DNA of 64,000 nucleotides, taken from positions 1,287,030-1,351,029 of the forward strand of contig NW_022985557.1 in NCBI RefSeq assembly GCF_010093815.1. The letters run 5' to 3'. The notes under the pieces were generated by a model. That model did not search any database. It was not told the origin of the DNA and was given only the letters and a program-made list of their open reading frames with translations. Every line of letters begins with the position of its first letter. Position 1 is the stretch's first letter. Shown here piece by piece: positions 21,999 to 34,922 of the stretch. A program made the position numbers and the translations under genes. Origin of the DNA: Pseudovirgaria hyperparasitica (taxonomy: Eukaryota > Ascomycota > Dothideomycetes > Acrospermales > Acrospermaceae).

Positions 21999-24900
21999 TG
22001 TCTAAACGGTTAAATAGCTTCGACTCTATCTCCTAGAACTTAGTTCTTTATATATATAATTATAGAATATATTTAATAACCTTAATTATATCTACTTTCT
22101 ACTTATAATAGATTATAAGTCTAGCGCTTTACTATAAAAGCCTTAAAATACCTCTTTATTAATGAAAACTATTATACTTTAATAAAAAATAAGTCCCTTT
22201 TCTAAACTTTAAGTTTCTATATTAATCTTATTAAAGTTTTTACTTTAATTCTACTACTCTATTAACTCTCTATCTCTATATTATTCTTACTATTCTCTAT
22301 ACTATCCTTCTACCTCTTTTACCCTTACTATCTTCCTTATAAATAAGTAATAAGTAGAAAGAGTTAGAATAAGAAACTATTAGTTCTATATAAAGAAAAG
22401 AGAAGGAACTTAAGGAACTTAAGGAACTTATTAATAATAAATATACCTATTAACTTTAAACTTAACCCCTTCTCTCTATCTAAGCTATCTTTAAGAGAAG
22501 AAAATTTCCCTAAGTAGAGATTAGCTTAGATAATTATATTTAAATATATATAATTATAGATAATAGTCTCTAGTAGGGTTATTAGACCCTTTAGTACTAG
22601 AGTTATAGATTTATATATAGATATAATAGATTAGAATATAAAGGATAATAAGATAATAATTATATTACTCTCGTTAATATATTAAGATCTTATTATAGGT
22701 CTTACTTCCTATAATATAGTAGTAGCTATATAGAATTACCTATTATTATATTTCGACCGTAATATTAATAATTCTTTAATATATCTATTTAGATTACTTA
22801 CTAACCTCTACTATAAAGATAGAGAAGATATTTATAAATATATTAATAATTTCTATTATACCTAGATATAAATAGTAAAAAGATATATTACTTTATCTTA
22901 TATAGTTATAAAAGTAATACGTCTAATCTTTAAGTCTAAAGAGATTAAGGGCTTATTCTTTCTTATCTTATTATCTAATACTATAGACTATATTATTAAT
23001 AATTTATTAACTTAAGATATATTATATTTTTAAGATATTAAGCTAAAGATACTTAACCTAGCTAAGAAATATAGTATTAAGCCTAATACTATAGGGTATA
23101 AGGCTAGTTATAAGGGTAAGTCTAGTTAGCCTTCTAGGTTAAAGAAGTCTAACTCCGCCTCTATCTCTACCTCTACCTCTAATACTAAATATATATAGTA
23201 TAAGAAACGCGGCTTCTCTTCTAAAGGTTATAAGTATTAAGACTATTATAAACTTAAAGTCTCTAAGAAAGATAATAAGTCTAAAAGTAAGAAGGCTTCT
23301 AAGTCTTTCTCTAAAAAGGACTCCTTAAGTAAGTAATAAAAGGCTAATAAGGCTAAAGTTATTGAAATTTTAGATTCTAAATCTAACTCTAACTCTAATA
23401 ATAACGTTGTTAGTTTCTTTATAACTATAGCTAATATAAATAGTAAGTAATCTTAAATAGTAAGTTAGCCTCTTATTTAAGTAATATTTTCGGACCTAAG
23501 TATTAAGGCTATTAGACTTCTTACGAATTCTAATATAACTATAGGCATATATAACTAGATCTTTAATTTAGATATATTATAATATATATCGGGTTATATA
23601 GATGACTTTACCTTACTAGAACCGTATACCTCTAGTAATATATTAATTATAAATTATAAGAAGATTTCTATTAATAGTATTAGAATAGTTTTCCTAGATT
23701 ATATCCTCTTAGACGGTTCTATAAAAAAGGTTAAACTTACTAATATCCTCTTTAGTAAGTAACTAAATTCTATATATCTTTTCTTCTAGTTATATATTAG
23801 AAATTAAGGGTATAGTTTAAGAGTAAAAGGAAATAACCTCTTCTTATATAACTACTACGGATCTAAAGTAATATAGATAAAATTCTATAAGGGCCTTATA
23901 AAGATTTACCTATACTATATATCTCCTCCGCTTCTATTATATACTATAGTATACTTTATATTATATAAAGAATTCTATTATACTATAGATTATTATTACG
24001 TTATAAATTCTAAAAGACTTTATAAAGATTTTAATATAATTTCTAAGCGGCTAAGTAACTTCTACTATAAGAGTTATAGTATATCTAAATCTATATATAA
24101 GAAGCCTTTAAGCTTAAATAGATAATATAAGATACTATTTAGTAGAGTTTATAGTAATCTCTCTAGTAAGATACTATATAAGTCTCTAAATAGGTTATGG
24201 TACTATATCTCCTTTATTAAAGAATTAACTTATTTTATATAGATCTATTTTATAAAGTATAAGTTAGAAGCTTCTAATATTATTATATAATTCTTTATAT
24301 ATATTAAGAAGTAATTTAATATAGGTATTAAGGAGTTTATATTTAACTAAGGCGGTAAGTATATTACTAAAAGTCTTTAAGACTTCTTTCGTAAGACTAG
24401 TACTATATATATTACCTCTTCTATCTACTCTTATAAGTTAAACGGAATAGCCGAAAGGTTTAACTATATAGTTTAGATATTAGTAAGATCTATTCTCTCT
24501 TCTAATACTAAGTTAAAGTTCTAGGCTAAAGCTATTTATATAATAATATTCGTTAAGAATATTATACTATATACTTCCTTTCTAATAGTTAATACGCTAT
24601 ATTATACTCTCTTTAGTAAGAAGCCTTCTATTTAAAACTTATATCTATTTAGAGTTATCTACTATATATATATTCTAAAAGAAGTATAAAAGCTAGGTAG
24701 TAAGCTCCTTTATAGATTAGAGAAAGGTATTCTAGTTAGCTATAGTAAATTAGATAAAATCTATACGTACTATATTTCTAACCGTAAGATTATTATCGAG
24801 TTATAAGACGTTACTTTTATATCCTTTAATCTAAGACTACTTCTATAGTAATCTCTTTCCTTAATTATTATAGAAAGAGATAGCTCTAAAGAAGAGTCGG

Positions 24901-26063
24901 ATAATAGGGGAGTATCTTATAATATACTAGCCGTAGACTAAAATATATAGAATCTCTAACCCTATATAGATAATATAATAAGTCTTACTAAGATACTCTA
25001 ATAAAGATTATCTACCCTTTCTTATAGTAGGACGTCTTCTACTATACCTAGAGTAAATTAACTAAAATTTAAATCTTTCTCTAGCCATGACCTACCTTAT
25101 AAAAATCTATATCCGTTAAGATTACCTTCTAATATATCTCGTTTTAGAAGGAAATATAAGTATATAATTTATTTTAATAACTCTATAAATTTTATAGATA
25201 TAGAAGAGAAGGAAATAATCTATACTCTATTAGTTAATACTACCTTAAATATAGACGTTCCTTTAAATTTAAAAGAGGCTAGAAATTCTTCTAATTAGTA
25301 TTAGTAGTAAATAGCTATTAAGAGAGAACTAAGAAGTTATAAGATTAATTAATTATAGTAGAAAGCTCCGCTTACTACGAATATCCCTATAATAGTTAGC
25401 TCTAGATAGGTGTTTAATATTAAGACTACTACGGATAATACTAAAGTTTATAAGGTATATCTTATTATATAGAGCTTTACGTAGAAATACAGTCTTAATT
25501 ATAATAAAACTTTTATACCTATTATTAAGTATAATTCTCTTTATATTATACTCTAATAGGCTGTATAATTTAATAAATATATTTACTAGATTAATTTTAA
25601 TACTATCTATCTAAATAGTAGTCTATCTAAAAATATCTATATGCAATACCCGCCCGGTTTTAAAAAACCAGGTAAGATCCTTAAGTTATAAAAGGTAATT
25701 TATAGCTTAAAATAGTCCGGTTAAGAATGGTTTTATACCTTATATAACCTCCTTTAATCTCTTAAATTTTAATAATTATAGTTTAACCTATGTATCTTTA
25801 TTAGATATATTATTATTACTATATATATAGATAATCTTCTACTTATTAGGGAGAGCTTATATATATAATAATTTAAATATAAGGTCGCGAACTATATAAA
25901 ATGTAAAGACCTTAGAAAAGCCCGCCTAATTCTAGGTATTAAAATTGATTAATTATAAGAAGGTAAAATTAAGCTTTCTTAGAAGACTTACTCTTAACGT
26001 ATTCTAAAGAGGTTTAGTATAATAGACTATAATAGTCGAAAGACTCTAATTAACGTAAATACC
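21999..26063 (+). mobile_element. RIP-degraded Ty1/copia retrotransposon relic
   Basis: Plus-strand translation, ignoring TAA/TAG stops, shows a zinc-knuckle-like KKRGFSSKGYKY (about 23,200), an integrase (about 24,200-24,480, ending with a GxAER motif that follows a GGKYI stretch) and a reverse transcriptase (about 25,370-25,890) with MQYPPGFK at 25,640, IYSLK and a YIDN box (YVDD before RIP) near 25,830. That order, integrase before reverse transcriptase, defines Ty1/copia. The left end is placed at TGTCTAAACGG (21,999), where base composition changes sharply. The right end is cut at 26,063 by the 228-bp LTR of another element, so RNase H and the 3' LTR are missing. Gag starts around 22.8 kb. 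No intact frame remains. Confidence 0.85.
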
Positions 26064-26291
26064 TATAAGAATAGGGTTATTAGATAGTAGTATAGTTAGA
26101 TAGAATAATAGAGTATATTCCGTCATAGAATAAATTACTACTAAACTCTTTTAGTAGAAATCTAAGAGTATATATATAAAGGGACGCCGATCTATTTAGT
26201 ATATAACCGTTTACCGCCTATTATACTACCTCCTAACTAAGTTAGCTAAGATATATATAGATATAGTTATACCTAAGACTAGATTCTAATA
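26064..26291. repeat. 228-bp LTR, copy at truncated element 1
   Basis: Starts TATAAGAATAGGG (TGTAAG before RIP) and ends CTAATA (CTAACA before RIP). Same length and sequence family as the LTRs at 34,124, 41,149 and 62,487. Confidence 0.88.
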
Positions 26292-28056
26292 ATTATCCCC
26301 TTTCTTTAGGAAGCTACCCTTAGTAACCTAGATTATTACCTATCTCTATATCCCTATTCTAAGTCTTATAAGACCTTAGTTATTCTCTATACTCTATCTT
26401 AGATATATATAGACTCTAGCTAATCTAAGATTTATATAAGCGTTTTTCTAATAAACTAGAGTTTATCTATTCTAAATTCTTATATAGATAGAATTACCTA
26501 ATTAGGCCTAGCGTATCACGTAATATAATTAGATAAGCCTAGATACTATCTATATTAAAATCTTTTCTTAGAAATATTCCTTTCCTTAAAAAACTTTATA
26601 ACTTATTATAGAGTTTTTTAGATTATTAGATATATTATTTAATTCTTATAGATATAGATTTATATAAATTTACTATAATTTACTACGATTTATATAGCTT
26701 ACTAATTTTCGTAGTATATATAGCTAGTAATAATAATAATCTATAAGAATCTATATAAATTAGTAATAATTATAATATAGTTTTCTAAAACCTTAACGCT
26801 TAGAAGTAATTAGTATAGAAATAGATACCTTTAAATAATCCTTATCTTATCTATATTAATAATATAACGAAAGCTATTAATCTACTCTAACCTAGGCCGG
26901 GCTCTAATAATCTAACTATATATTATTATAGTTATTACTTTTTATTAGCGCGTGTGTATAGTAGTACTAATTCTATAACTTATGGTACTTATATAACTAA
27001 GAAGCGCTATTATTTATAGGTATTTAAATAGGTTTAAGGAGCTTTACATAGATTTACTTATATTTATATAGGTTAATATTAGATAACACCTAAACGCTAC
27101 TAATAAGGAGCGTAGTACTAATAATCGGAATTCTTTAGAAACGTCCTTCTATAAATTATATAAATATAGTATACTTTACGGCTAGGAGTACGATTCTATA
27201 GAGATTTACGCTAATCTAGCTAAAGCTACTTTAGCTATAATTACCGCGATTACTAGGTAATATCGTTTTTCTTAAATTATTATAGATCCTTACTAATATA
27301 TATTAATCTCTATAATAGTACTAAGATCTCTACTACTTTAGACATCTTTCCATATACTAGTAATATTAAAATTCCTAGGAAAAAGTCTAGAGAAAAGGCT
27401 AAGATTCTATCCTTACGCGTACTAAAGAGCTATAAAGTTAGCGAAGATAACTCTAATCTAGAGGTTTCTATACTAAAGGTATATAGTTCTATACCGATCG
27501 TTAAATCTTTTCGCTAATTTATATAATTCCTAGCGTACCCGCGCTATTCTATCTCTCTCTACTCTAGTTCCTACCGCTCTATAGGTTTCTATAGAGAATT
27601 TTATAGCTATAAGGCGCGCTATATAGGGTTTATAGCGTCGGAATAAAAGGCTAGAGACTTATATTATAAAGCTCTATACTATACTAACTAAGAATTAGTA
27701 GAAGGAGTTAGATATAATTATTACGGTAATTAGTTCTTCTACTTCTACTCTAACTTAATTAGTTTAGATCTATACTAATTAGTACTAGTATATTTCTTTT
27801 ATCTAGCGTTTTTAGTTTTCGGTTTTAATTTTAAAGTAATCTTACTTCTTCTATATAGATTAGTACGAGTTTATATAGATCTATATAGATCTTTCTATTT
27901 TCTTTTAGTTTTCTTAATTTTATCTTTCTTTAGTAATAACTTCTTTAATCTCTTTAGTAATCTATACTAATCTATACCGATTAGTATAGATCTTTAATGT
28001 CTATTTCTCTTAGTAAATTATTTTTCTAAGTCTCTTTTTTAGTTAAACTTTTTTAG

Positions 28057-28134
28057 AGTTCTAAGTTTAAACTTTCTAAGGAAGTTCTAAGTTTAAACTT
28101 TCTAAGGGAGTTCTAAGTTTAAACTTTCTAAGGA
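28057..28134. repeat. 26-bp unit in three tandem copies
   Basis: AGTTCTAAGTTTAAACTTTC-plus six bases, repeated three times head to tail with one substitution. The equivalent place in copy 2 (about 36,116-36,141) has a single unit. Confidence 0.85.
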
Positions 28135-30509
28135 AGTTCCTTAATTCCTTAGAATATTTTAAAGATCTATATCTCTTTTTTCTTCTTTCTTTTAGATGGC
28201 CGTTCTTAGTACTAAACTATACTAAAAAACGTTAAATTACTATACTTTAGTATAATTCTCTACGATTCCGCGGCTTTCTTTACTAATTACTACTTATACG
28301 CTAATATTACTACTTTACTAATATTTATTATAGGTTCCTAAGTATCTTTATTAGAATTATATTCTTTCTAATAAATTTTATATAGCTATATACTATCTTT
28401 AGCGTGTTATTAGCTAAGTATCTACTTAACTTTATAGATATCTATACCTTCTTATATAACTACTTTATATAGTATCTATTTAGAAGAATCTAGTAATAAT
28501 AAGATATAAAATAGCTTAAGAAGTATAATATAGAATATATTATATATCTTTAACGTAGGAGGGAGTTCTAACTTATATATCTAGTTATTAATTACACGAG
28601 TAATCTTATATAGACCTATTATTATATAGTTAAGCTTCTTCTTTAGTCTAATACTATAAATATTCTTACTATTTAGTAAAACTTTATATCTAATATTAAA
28701 GATTATAGGTTTTCTACCCTTATTATAGTACGATTTACTATAATCTATAGTATCTTATAGTAACTTTATAACGCTTCTTTATATTTAGAATAGTTCTATT
28801 ATAATTTCTATCGCTTTAATATTAGATTATTCTACTTTAAACTATATTCCTAAGAACTACGCGTTATAGTTCTAACTAAAGTTTACTTTAAATAGACTCA
28901 CGTAGGTTAACGTATATTAGCTATTATTATATATAAATTCCGCGATATAGACTAACCTTACCTAGTTATTCTACTTATAGTTATAATATACGTATAAATA
29001 TACTTTAACTATCTAATTCTACTACTCTATCTATCTATCTATTTATAGATAGAACGTAGTACTAAGTTTCTACTTAATTCCTAGTATATAGTAGAAATCC
29101 TTCTAAAATTTAGATATTATCTACGGACCTCTATCTAAAACTATACTATTTAGTATACTATAGAGCCGAACTACGTTATAGAGTAGTATATCTATAAGAT
29201 CTAGTACTTAGATTATCTTCCTTATAGAGATATAGTATAATATCTTTATATATCTATCTAGAACTACGAGTAAACTATTATAAATATATCTAAAATACTT
29301 ACTTAGGAGTAGATCTATAATAAAATCTATTAATAATTCCTTCTATACCTTCTTTAGTATAGGTAATAGTCTTAATTTACTATATAGTAAGTATCTATAT
29401 ACTTTTATATACTAGTAAAGGTTATATATTTTTATATAGTTCTTTATATATTTATAAAGACCTAGCTAGTTATATATTCTTTAGATTAAATTAACCGTCC
29501 TTATAATACTAAAGTATTCTACTAACACGTAATTATACTATTCCCTTAAAATATTAATTTATAAGCCGTCTTCTAGTATATAGAGTCGGCCTTAGAAGTA
29601 GATTATATCTAATTATCGTTTCTACCTTAATAACTATAGCGGATCTATAGTACTTTCTTTTATACTTATAACTTTCTTTACTAATATATCGGAATTCTAG
29701 GTAGATTTAATTAAGTCTTTAAGGGTTTTCTTAGTTTCTTAGATATTTATTTAGATTACTTAATACCCGCTTTAATTCCTACGGAGAATCGCCGAAAGTA
29801 TCCTAGCTTCTAGTATTCTATTAGATAACTAGTCTTATAGTATCTATAGTATAGTATAGTCTAAATTATACTAACTATCTATATTATTCTATAATAATTT
29901 CTTATAATCTTTACGCTACGATAGAGGATTAGCTTTATTCTCTCTTCTAGCTTTATATAAGATTTTAAAGTTAAATATTAATATCTACTTAGCCTAACGT
30001 ACTTATTAATGATTAAGAACCTTAGTTAATATAAAGTAACGTAGATTTACGTAATCTAATAATAATTTAATCTAATATATAGAACCTTCTAAATAATATC
30101 GCTATTACTTAAAACTCTTAATAATTATAAGTATATTAAGATCATTAATAAGTTAAGTTAAATTAGTTATAAAGTATACTATTTTCTATCTACGTATCCG
30201 GTTAGTTATATTTATATATCTAACCGGTTTGCTACTATCTATAGTAATTATATATAATATATACTACTACTATAGCTATAATAAGGTGCCTAAATTTAAG
30301 AAAACCTACTACTACCCTTAGTAGCTTTACGCGCGACGCTTAGCTAGGCACGGGTTTATATCTTTATAGATACTATAGCGTGATTAACCTACTACTAAAC
30401 TAATATTAGAGAGTTCCTTAGCGGGCGTAATATACTTTATAGTTCTCTTAGAGTAACCTCGTTACTTAGCTAGTGGCTTAGTAACCTTAATATCTTAATT
30501 ATTGTTCTA

Positions 30510-31090
30510 GTTAACTTATAGTATCTTACTAGTAGATAGTATACTAGTTAGTTTATATAAAGTTATTATAGTCTTATCTTACGCGCTATTAGAGTTATTA
30601 TCTAGAAAAACTAGCTTTATAACCTTTTAGTACGTCTTATAATATAATAGTCTATTTACTAGTAGTTTAGTAAGATAAGGTTTATACTACTTATAACTAT
30701 AAGTAGCCGTAGTAGCGTCCTCGAGTCTAAAGCTATAATAGTAGTAGATATTCTAGTAGTATTTAACTATTTACTTTAGTATTAACTCCTTAGTATAGAG
30801 CTTATATTTAGTATTATAGGCCCGATTTAGGTATTCCTATATATACTTACTAATTTCGTTATTAAACAACCTTATAGTATACTTACTATATTTATAAATT
30901 AACTTTATAGACTTAAGGAGGTTAACTACCTTCTCTAGAGGCCCTAGTCGCTTAATTAGCTTACCTATCTAGTATAAGTACTATTCTAGTTCCCTATAGT
31001 TAGCTAGAGGATAAGCTAACTTACTTAGGCTAGGTAGGAGACCTAGGCGGTTAACTAAATTAGACTACTTAGGCTTTTATTAAAATAACT
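30510..31090 (-). pseudogene. Unrecognised RIP-degraded reading frame
   Basis: One minus-strand frame stays open for about 190 codons apart from TAA/TAG. Translation includes LGLLPSLSKLAYPLANYREL, a block FNNEISKYI*EYLNRAYN and LEDATTATYSYK. The single-frame continuity with only RIP-type stops shows it was once coding. I do not recognise the family; a gag-like or element-encoded accessory protein is possible, and a captured host gene cannot be excluded. Confidence 0.5.
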
Positions 31091-32249
31091 AAGATAATAT
31101 TTTTAAGGTAGTTAAGGTTATCTTAAGAACTAGGCGGAGCTATACTATAGTAAAATTACTATTAATTTCTTCCTTATCTAATAAGATAATAAGTCGTTTC
31201 TTTATAAGCCTAGGTTAGATAATAGAAGGCTCCTTCTTAATAGATGGTTTTTTAAAAACTAGACTTTCTATAACTACTCTATTAAGGCCCTATATCTTTT
31301 TAGTAGTACTTACTTTCTACTAAAAATCCTAGAATAATATAATATATATATCTAGGTTACTCTTAACTTTAAAGAAGTCTTTAGTTATTAAAAGGGTATA
31401 CTTAAATATAGGTTACTTATATCTATTTTTAACTAGGTTAATACCTTTATTACTAATAAGTTTATAGAGAGTTTTAGCTTACTTAAGAAGTTTTATATAT
31501 AGGCTATTTCTAGTAGTTATTAGTACTAACGTTAAAAATTATATCTAGATAGCTACTATAGTTCTCTAATTAACTATATTTACCTTAATTAATAAAGTTA
31601 TATTATATAGCTATTAGTAGATATTAGTAAGATAGACGTTGGTCTAGATTAATTAGTTAATAATTCTTTTAACTATATTAAGGTTATATATATAGATATC
31701 TAATATAGTTACTTCTTTATTATCTAGCTAATCTTTCTATAGAATTATAATTAGGTTAAATCTTTATATACTAGTTTTAAAATTAATTATATAACTTAAT
31801 TTAGGCGTGAAAAGTAATAGGTTACTAATATTTAGTACTAAGCTACCTAAGTTTATTTACTACCTACTTAACTAACTATATAGTAAGCTAAAGTCTAAAT
31901 TATTAGTAGTAGTTAGTAATATAAGTAACGTAGTATATATATAACCTAATTGTTAAGATTATACTATAATTAGATTATCTACTAGACTCTTTATAGTTAG
32001 TTATACGGTACTTATAATCTTTAATAGTTACTTAGCTAAGATACCGCCGTCGTTATCTTCGTGTCTATATACTAGGTTAATATCTAAGGGTACTACCTAA
32101 GTATAATGGTCGGTTTTATTTGCCATAAGTAGCTTATCTTTAATTACCTAGGGCTTAGGATAAGTCTTCTCTAGTATCTACTAATAATATAGTAGTAATA
32201 TTACTACTCTACTAAGTATAATAATAATATTAGTGTTTTAACTAGGAAG

Positions 32250-33050
32250 AACTATATATATAGCCATATATATGCTCCACAGGCTCAGGCCTCCTCTAGT
32301 ATTGGCTACTATATATACAAGAAAACCTCCTGTGATTGGCTCCCTAACTAGACCCTATTACTAACCTAACCTAGCCTAGTCTAAGTCCTCGAATCCCATT
32401 GGGTGATAAACTTACTTCTTATCCTTATATTAGGCTTTTATTACTATATTAGTACCGGCTCTTAATAACGCCCTAACCAACTATAGTAGGTATTACCTTT
32501 CTTGTGATTGGGTAGGTCGCTAGGCTAGGCCTAGTCTTTTATTCCTGTGTTACCGTGTTTTTTTCCTATCCATGGGAATATAGCTTTGCGCCGGGCAGTA
32601 GTCATTGATTAAGATGACTAATGCTAGAGGGGGTGTATATCTAATAGGTCCATGCCTTAGCACTAACCCTAGCTAGGCCGAATTCGGAAATTGTTCTTCG
32701 GGGCTATGTAATCGTCTATAGGTAGGCGGGATACTTAATTAGGTATTGCCGTCTGTTTCGTGGTTACTAAGCCGGAGTAAGCGTAAGCTAAGCCGGATTA
32801 GGGTAGACAAGGCCCTAGTATATGGTGAAAATTCTATGATTCGAGCTAAGCTAGTTGTGGGTCTAGCCGCTCTAGGCGTCGCTCTACCACTTAAGGTGGC
32901 TTAGTAGGTGGCTATATTAGGTAATTCTCATCATGTAATGACGGTATAGTCATTTTCACATTACCTAATGGTCGCTTAGGACTAAGTAGTCATGTGACGG
33001 TAACCTTCACGTTACGTGCTCGCTTAGCCCCGTACACTTTTTAATAGAGC
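32250..33050. other. RIP-spared island
   Basis: CA and TG dinucleotides are frequent here, unlike on both sides. No open frame of note. Its left end (CTCCACAGGCTCAGGCCTCC, about 32,274) resembles 58,995-59,040, so at least that part is a repeat. It may be an LTR or untranslated part of an element, or unique sequence trapped between repeats. Confidence 0.5.
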
Positions 33051-34118
33051 GTACGAAAACTAGTGTATAATCTACTAAGTATAAATTAATTAAAGATAAT
33101 TGCGACCTTATTATTTAAAATACTAGAGGCTCCGCGCGAGAGATATCTATTCTAAAACTATTCTTCTTTTAAGAATATAGCTAGCTAGTAGATACTAATC
33201 TCGCCCTTCCTTATAATCCGTTACTCTATTATTATAATAATTAGTAACTTTACTTAGTTAGACGGTTAGACGTTTATAGACGGCTAAGTTATATAGTTCT
33301 CTAGAATATTAATAGAATAATCTATATAAAATAGCTATAAATTATATTTTAATAGGTGCTATTATTTAGTCGTAGAGAAATTACCTACTACTAGTCTATT
33401 ACTAGAGATCTATATAGGTAGGGCTAATAATAAAGGGTATTCTATTACTATATATTCTAGAAGAATTAGTAGGAAAGCTTTTAATAAGCTAGGGAAATTC
33501 TTAGAATCTACCTAGTCTACTATTACGTTATATAGATCTATATAGAATAGTTAGTTAGCTAGTTTAATATTTACTTACGCCTAAATCTTTTCTATAGACT
33601 AATAGTAGTACTTTTTACCTACTTTTAGACGTAGGCGTAGGAGGATATTAGTTAGTTTAGATTAAGTATAACTATTATAAGTCTACTAAATTAATATACT
33701 AGGTCTTATAAGGATAAAGCTAGTTATATATAGTAATTAGTTAATATTATAGAATATTTATAGGTTAGTAACTATAAATAGTAGGCCGTATAGTTAGCTT
33801 AACTATAGTACTTATTTTTAGTTAATGGATCTAGGTCTAGTACTAACCTTTAAGTAAATAATATAAGAAAGTACTTAATAGTTATATATCTATAAAATGC
33901 TTTAGTAAATATATATATTATAATACTACTTATTATAATAGATATTAACGGCTCTCTACCTATAATAGCTAGAGGCGGATAGATATTATAACTTTAAGTA
34001 GTTATTAACCTAGCTAGGCTCCTAGTAGACTATTTCTATAAGCTTATCTAAGGTTATATTCCTTAACTAAGTCTAATAGAAGTATACTTTGCCAGATCTA
34101 CCGACCAAATTCTAGACT

Positions 34119-34123
34119 ATTAC
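34119..34123. repeat. Target-site duplication ATTAC, left copy
   Basis: ATTAC lies directly before the left LTR of the complete gypsy element; the same five bases follow the right LTR at 41,377-41,381. Five-base duplication is usual for Ty3/gypsy integrases. Confidence 0.85.
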
Positions 34124-34351
34124 TATAAGAATAGGGTTATTAGATAGTAGTATAGTTAGATAGAACAATGGGGTGTATTCTATTATAGAACGAATTACTA
34201 CCGAACCCTTTTAGTAGGAATCCGAGAGTATATATATAAAGGGATACTAATCTATCTAGCACGTAACTATTTACCGCCCTTCACGTTACCTTCTAACTCT
34301 ATTAGCTAAGGTATGTATAGATCGGGTTCTATCTAAGGCTAAGTTCTAATA
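34124..34351. repeat. 228-bp LTR, left LTR of complete element
   Basis: Starts TATAAGAATAGGG, ends TTCTAATA; TG...CA before RIP. Same length as the right LTR of the same element. Confidence 0.92.
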
Positions 34352-34922
34352 ATTATCCCTTCCCTCTAGGAAGCTACTCTTAGCGACCTAGGTCGTTATC
34401 TATCCCTATATCTCTATCCTAAGTCTTATAAGACCTTAGTCGTTCTCTACGCTTCGTCTTAGATATTTACTAATATTCGCCGATCTAAGATTTACATAAG
34501 CGTTTTCCTAATAAACTAGATTTTATCTATCTTAACTTCTTATATAGGTAAGATTGCCTAATTAGGCCTAGCGTATTACGTAATCTAATTAGGTAAGCCC
34601 GGGTACTATCTATATTAAAATCTTTTCTTAGAAATATTCCTTTCTTTAAAAAACTTCTTAACTCTTTATAGAGTTTTTTAGATTATTAGGTATATCACCC
34701 GATCCTTATAGACATAGATTTATATAGATTTACTATAATTTAGTACGATTTACGTAATTTACTAATTTTTATACTATCCTTAGCTAGTAATAGTATAATT
34801 CGTAATAATCCGTATAAATTAGTAATAATTATAATATAGTTTCCTAAAATCTTAATACTCTAAAGTAATTAGCGCGGAAACAGGCGCCTTTAAATAATCT
34901 CTATCTTATATACGTTACTAAT

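Larger units (their letters stand above)
26064..30124 (-). mobile_element. Ty3/gypsy element of the 228-bp-LTR family, truncated copy 1
   Basis: Parallels 34,124-37,980 base by base apart from RIP-type and other substitutions. It starts with the same LTR and contains the antisense frame region and the integrase part of pol on the minus strand. Similarity to the complete copy ends at about 30,124, where unrelated sequence begins, so gag, protease and most of reverse transcriptase are missing. It differs from copy 2 at many non-RIP positions, so it belongs to a separate lineage of the family. Confidence 0.85.
30125..34118. mobile_element. Mixed retroelement-derived sequence between two gypsy copies
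   Basis: RIP-degraded, without any intact frame. The left part (to about 32.2 kb) carries an unrecognised minus-strand reading frame (listed separately). The middle (32,250-33,050) is much less mutated. The right part (33,060-34,118) is AT-rich again and abuts the ATTAC target site of the complete gypsy element. It should therefore be the other side of the sequence that resumes at 41,382. I could not assign further coding domains. Confidence 0.45.
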
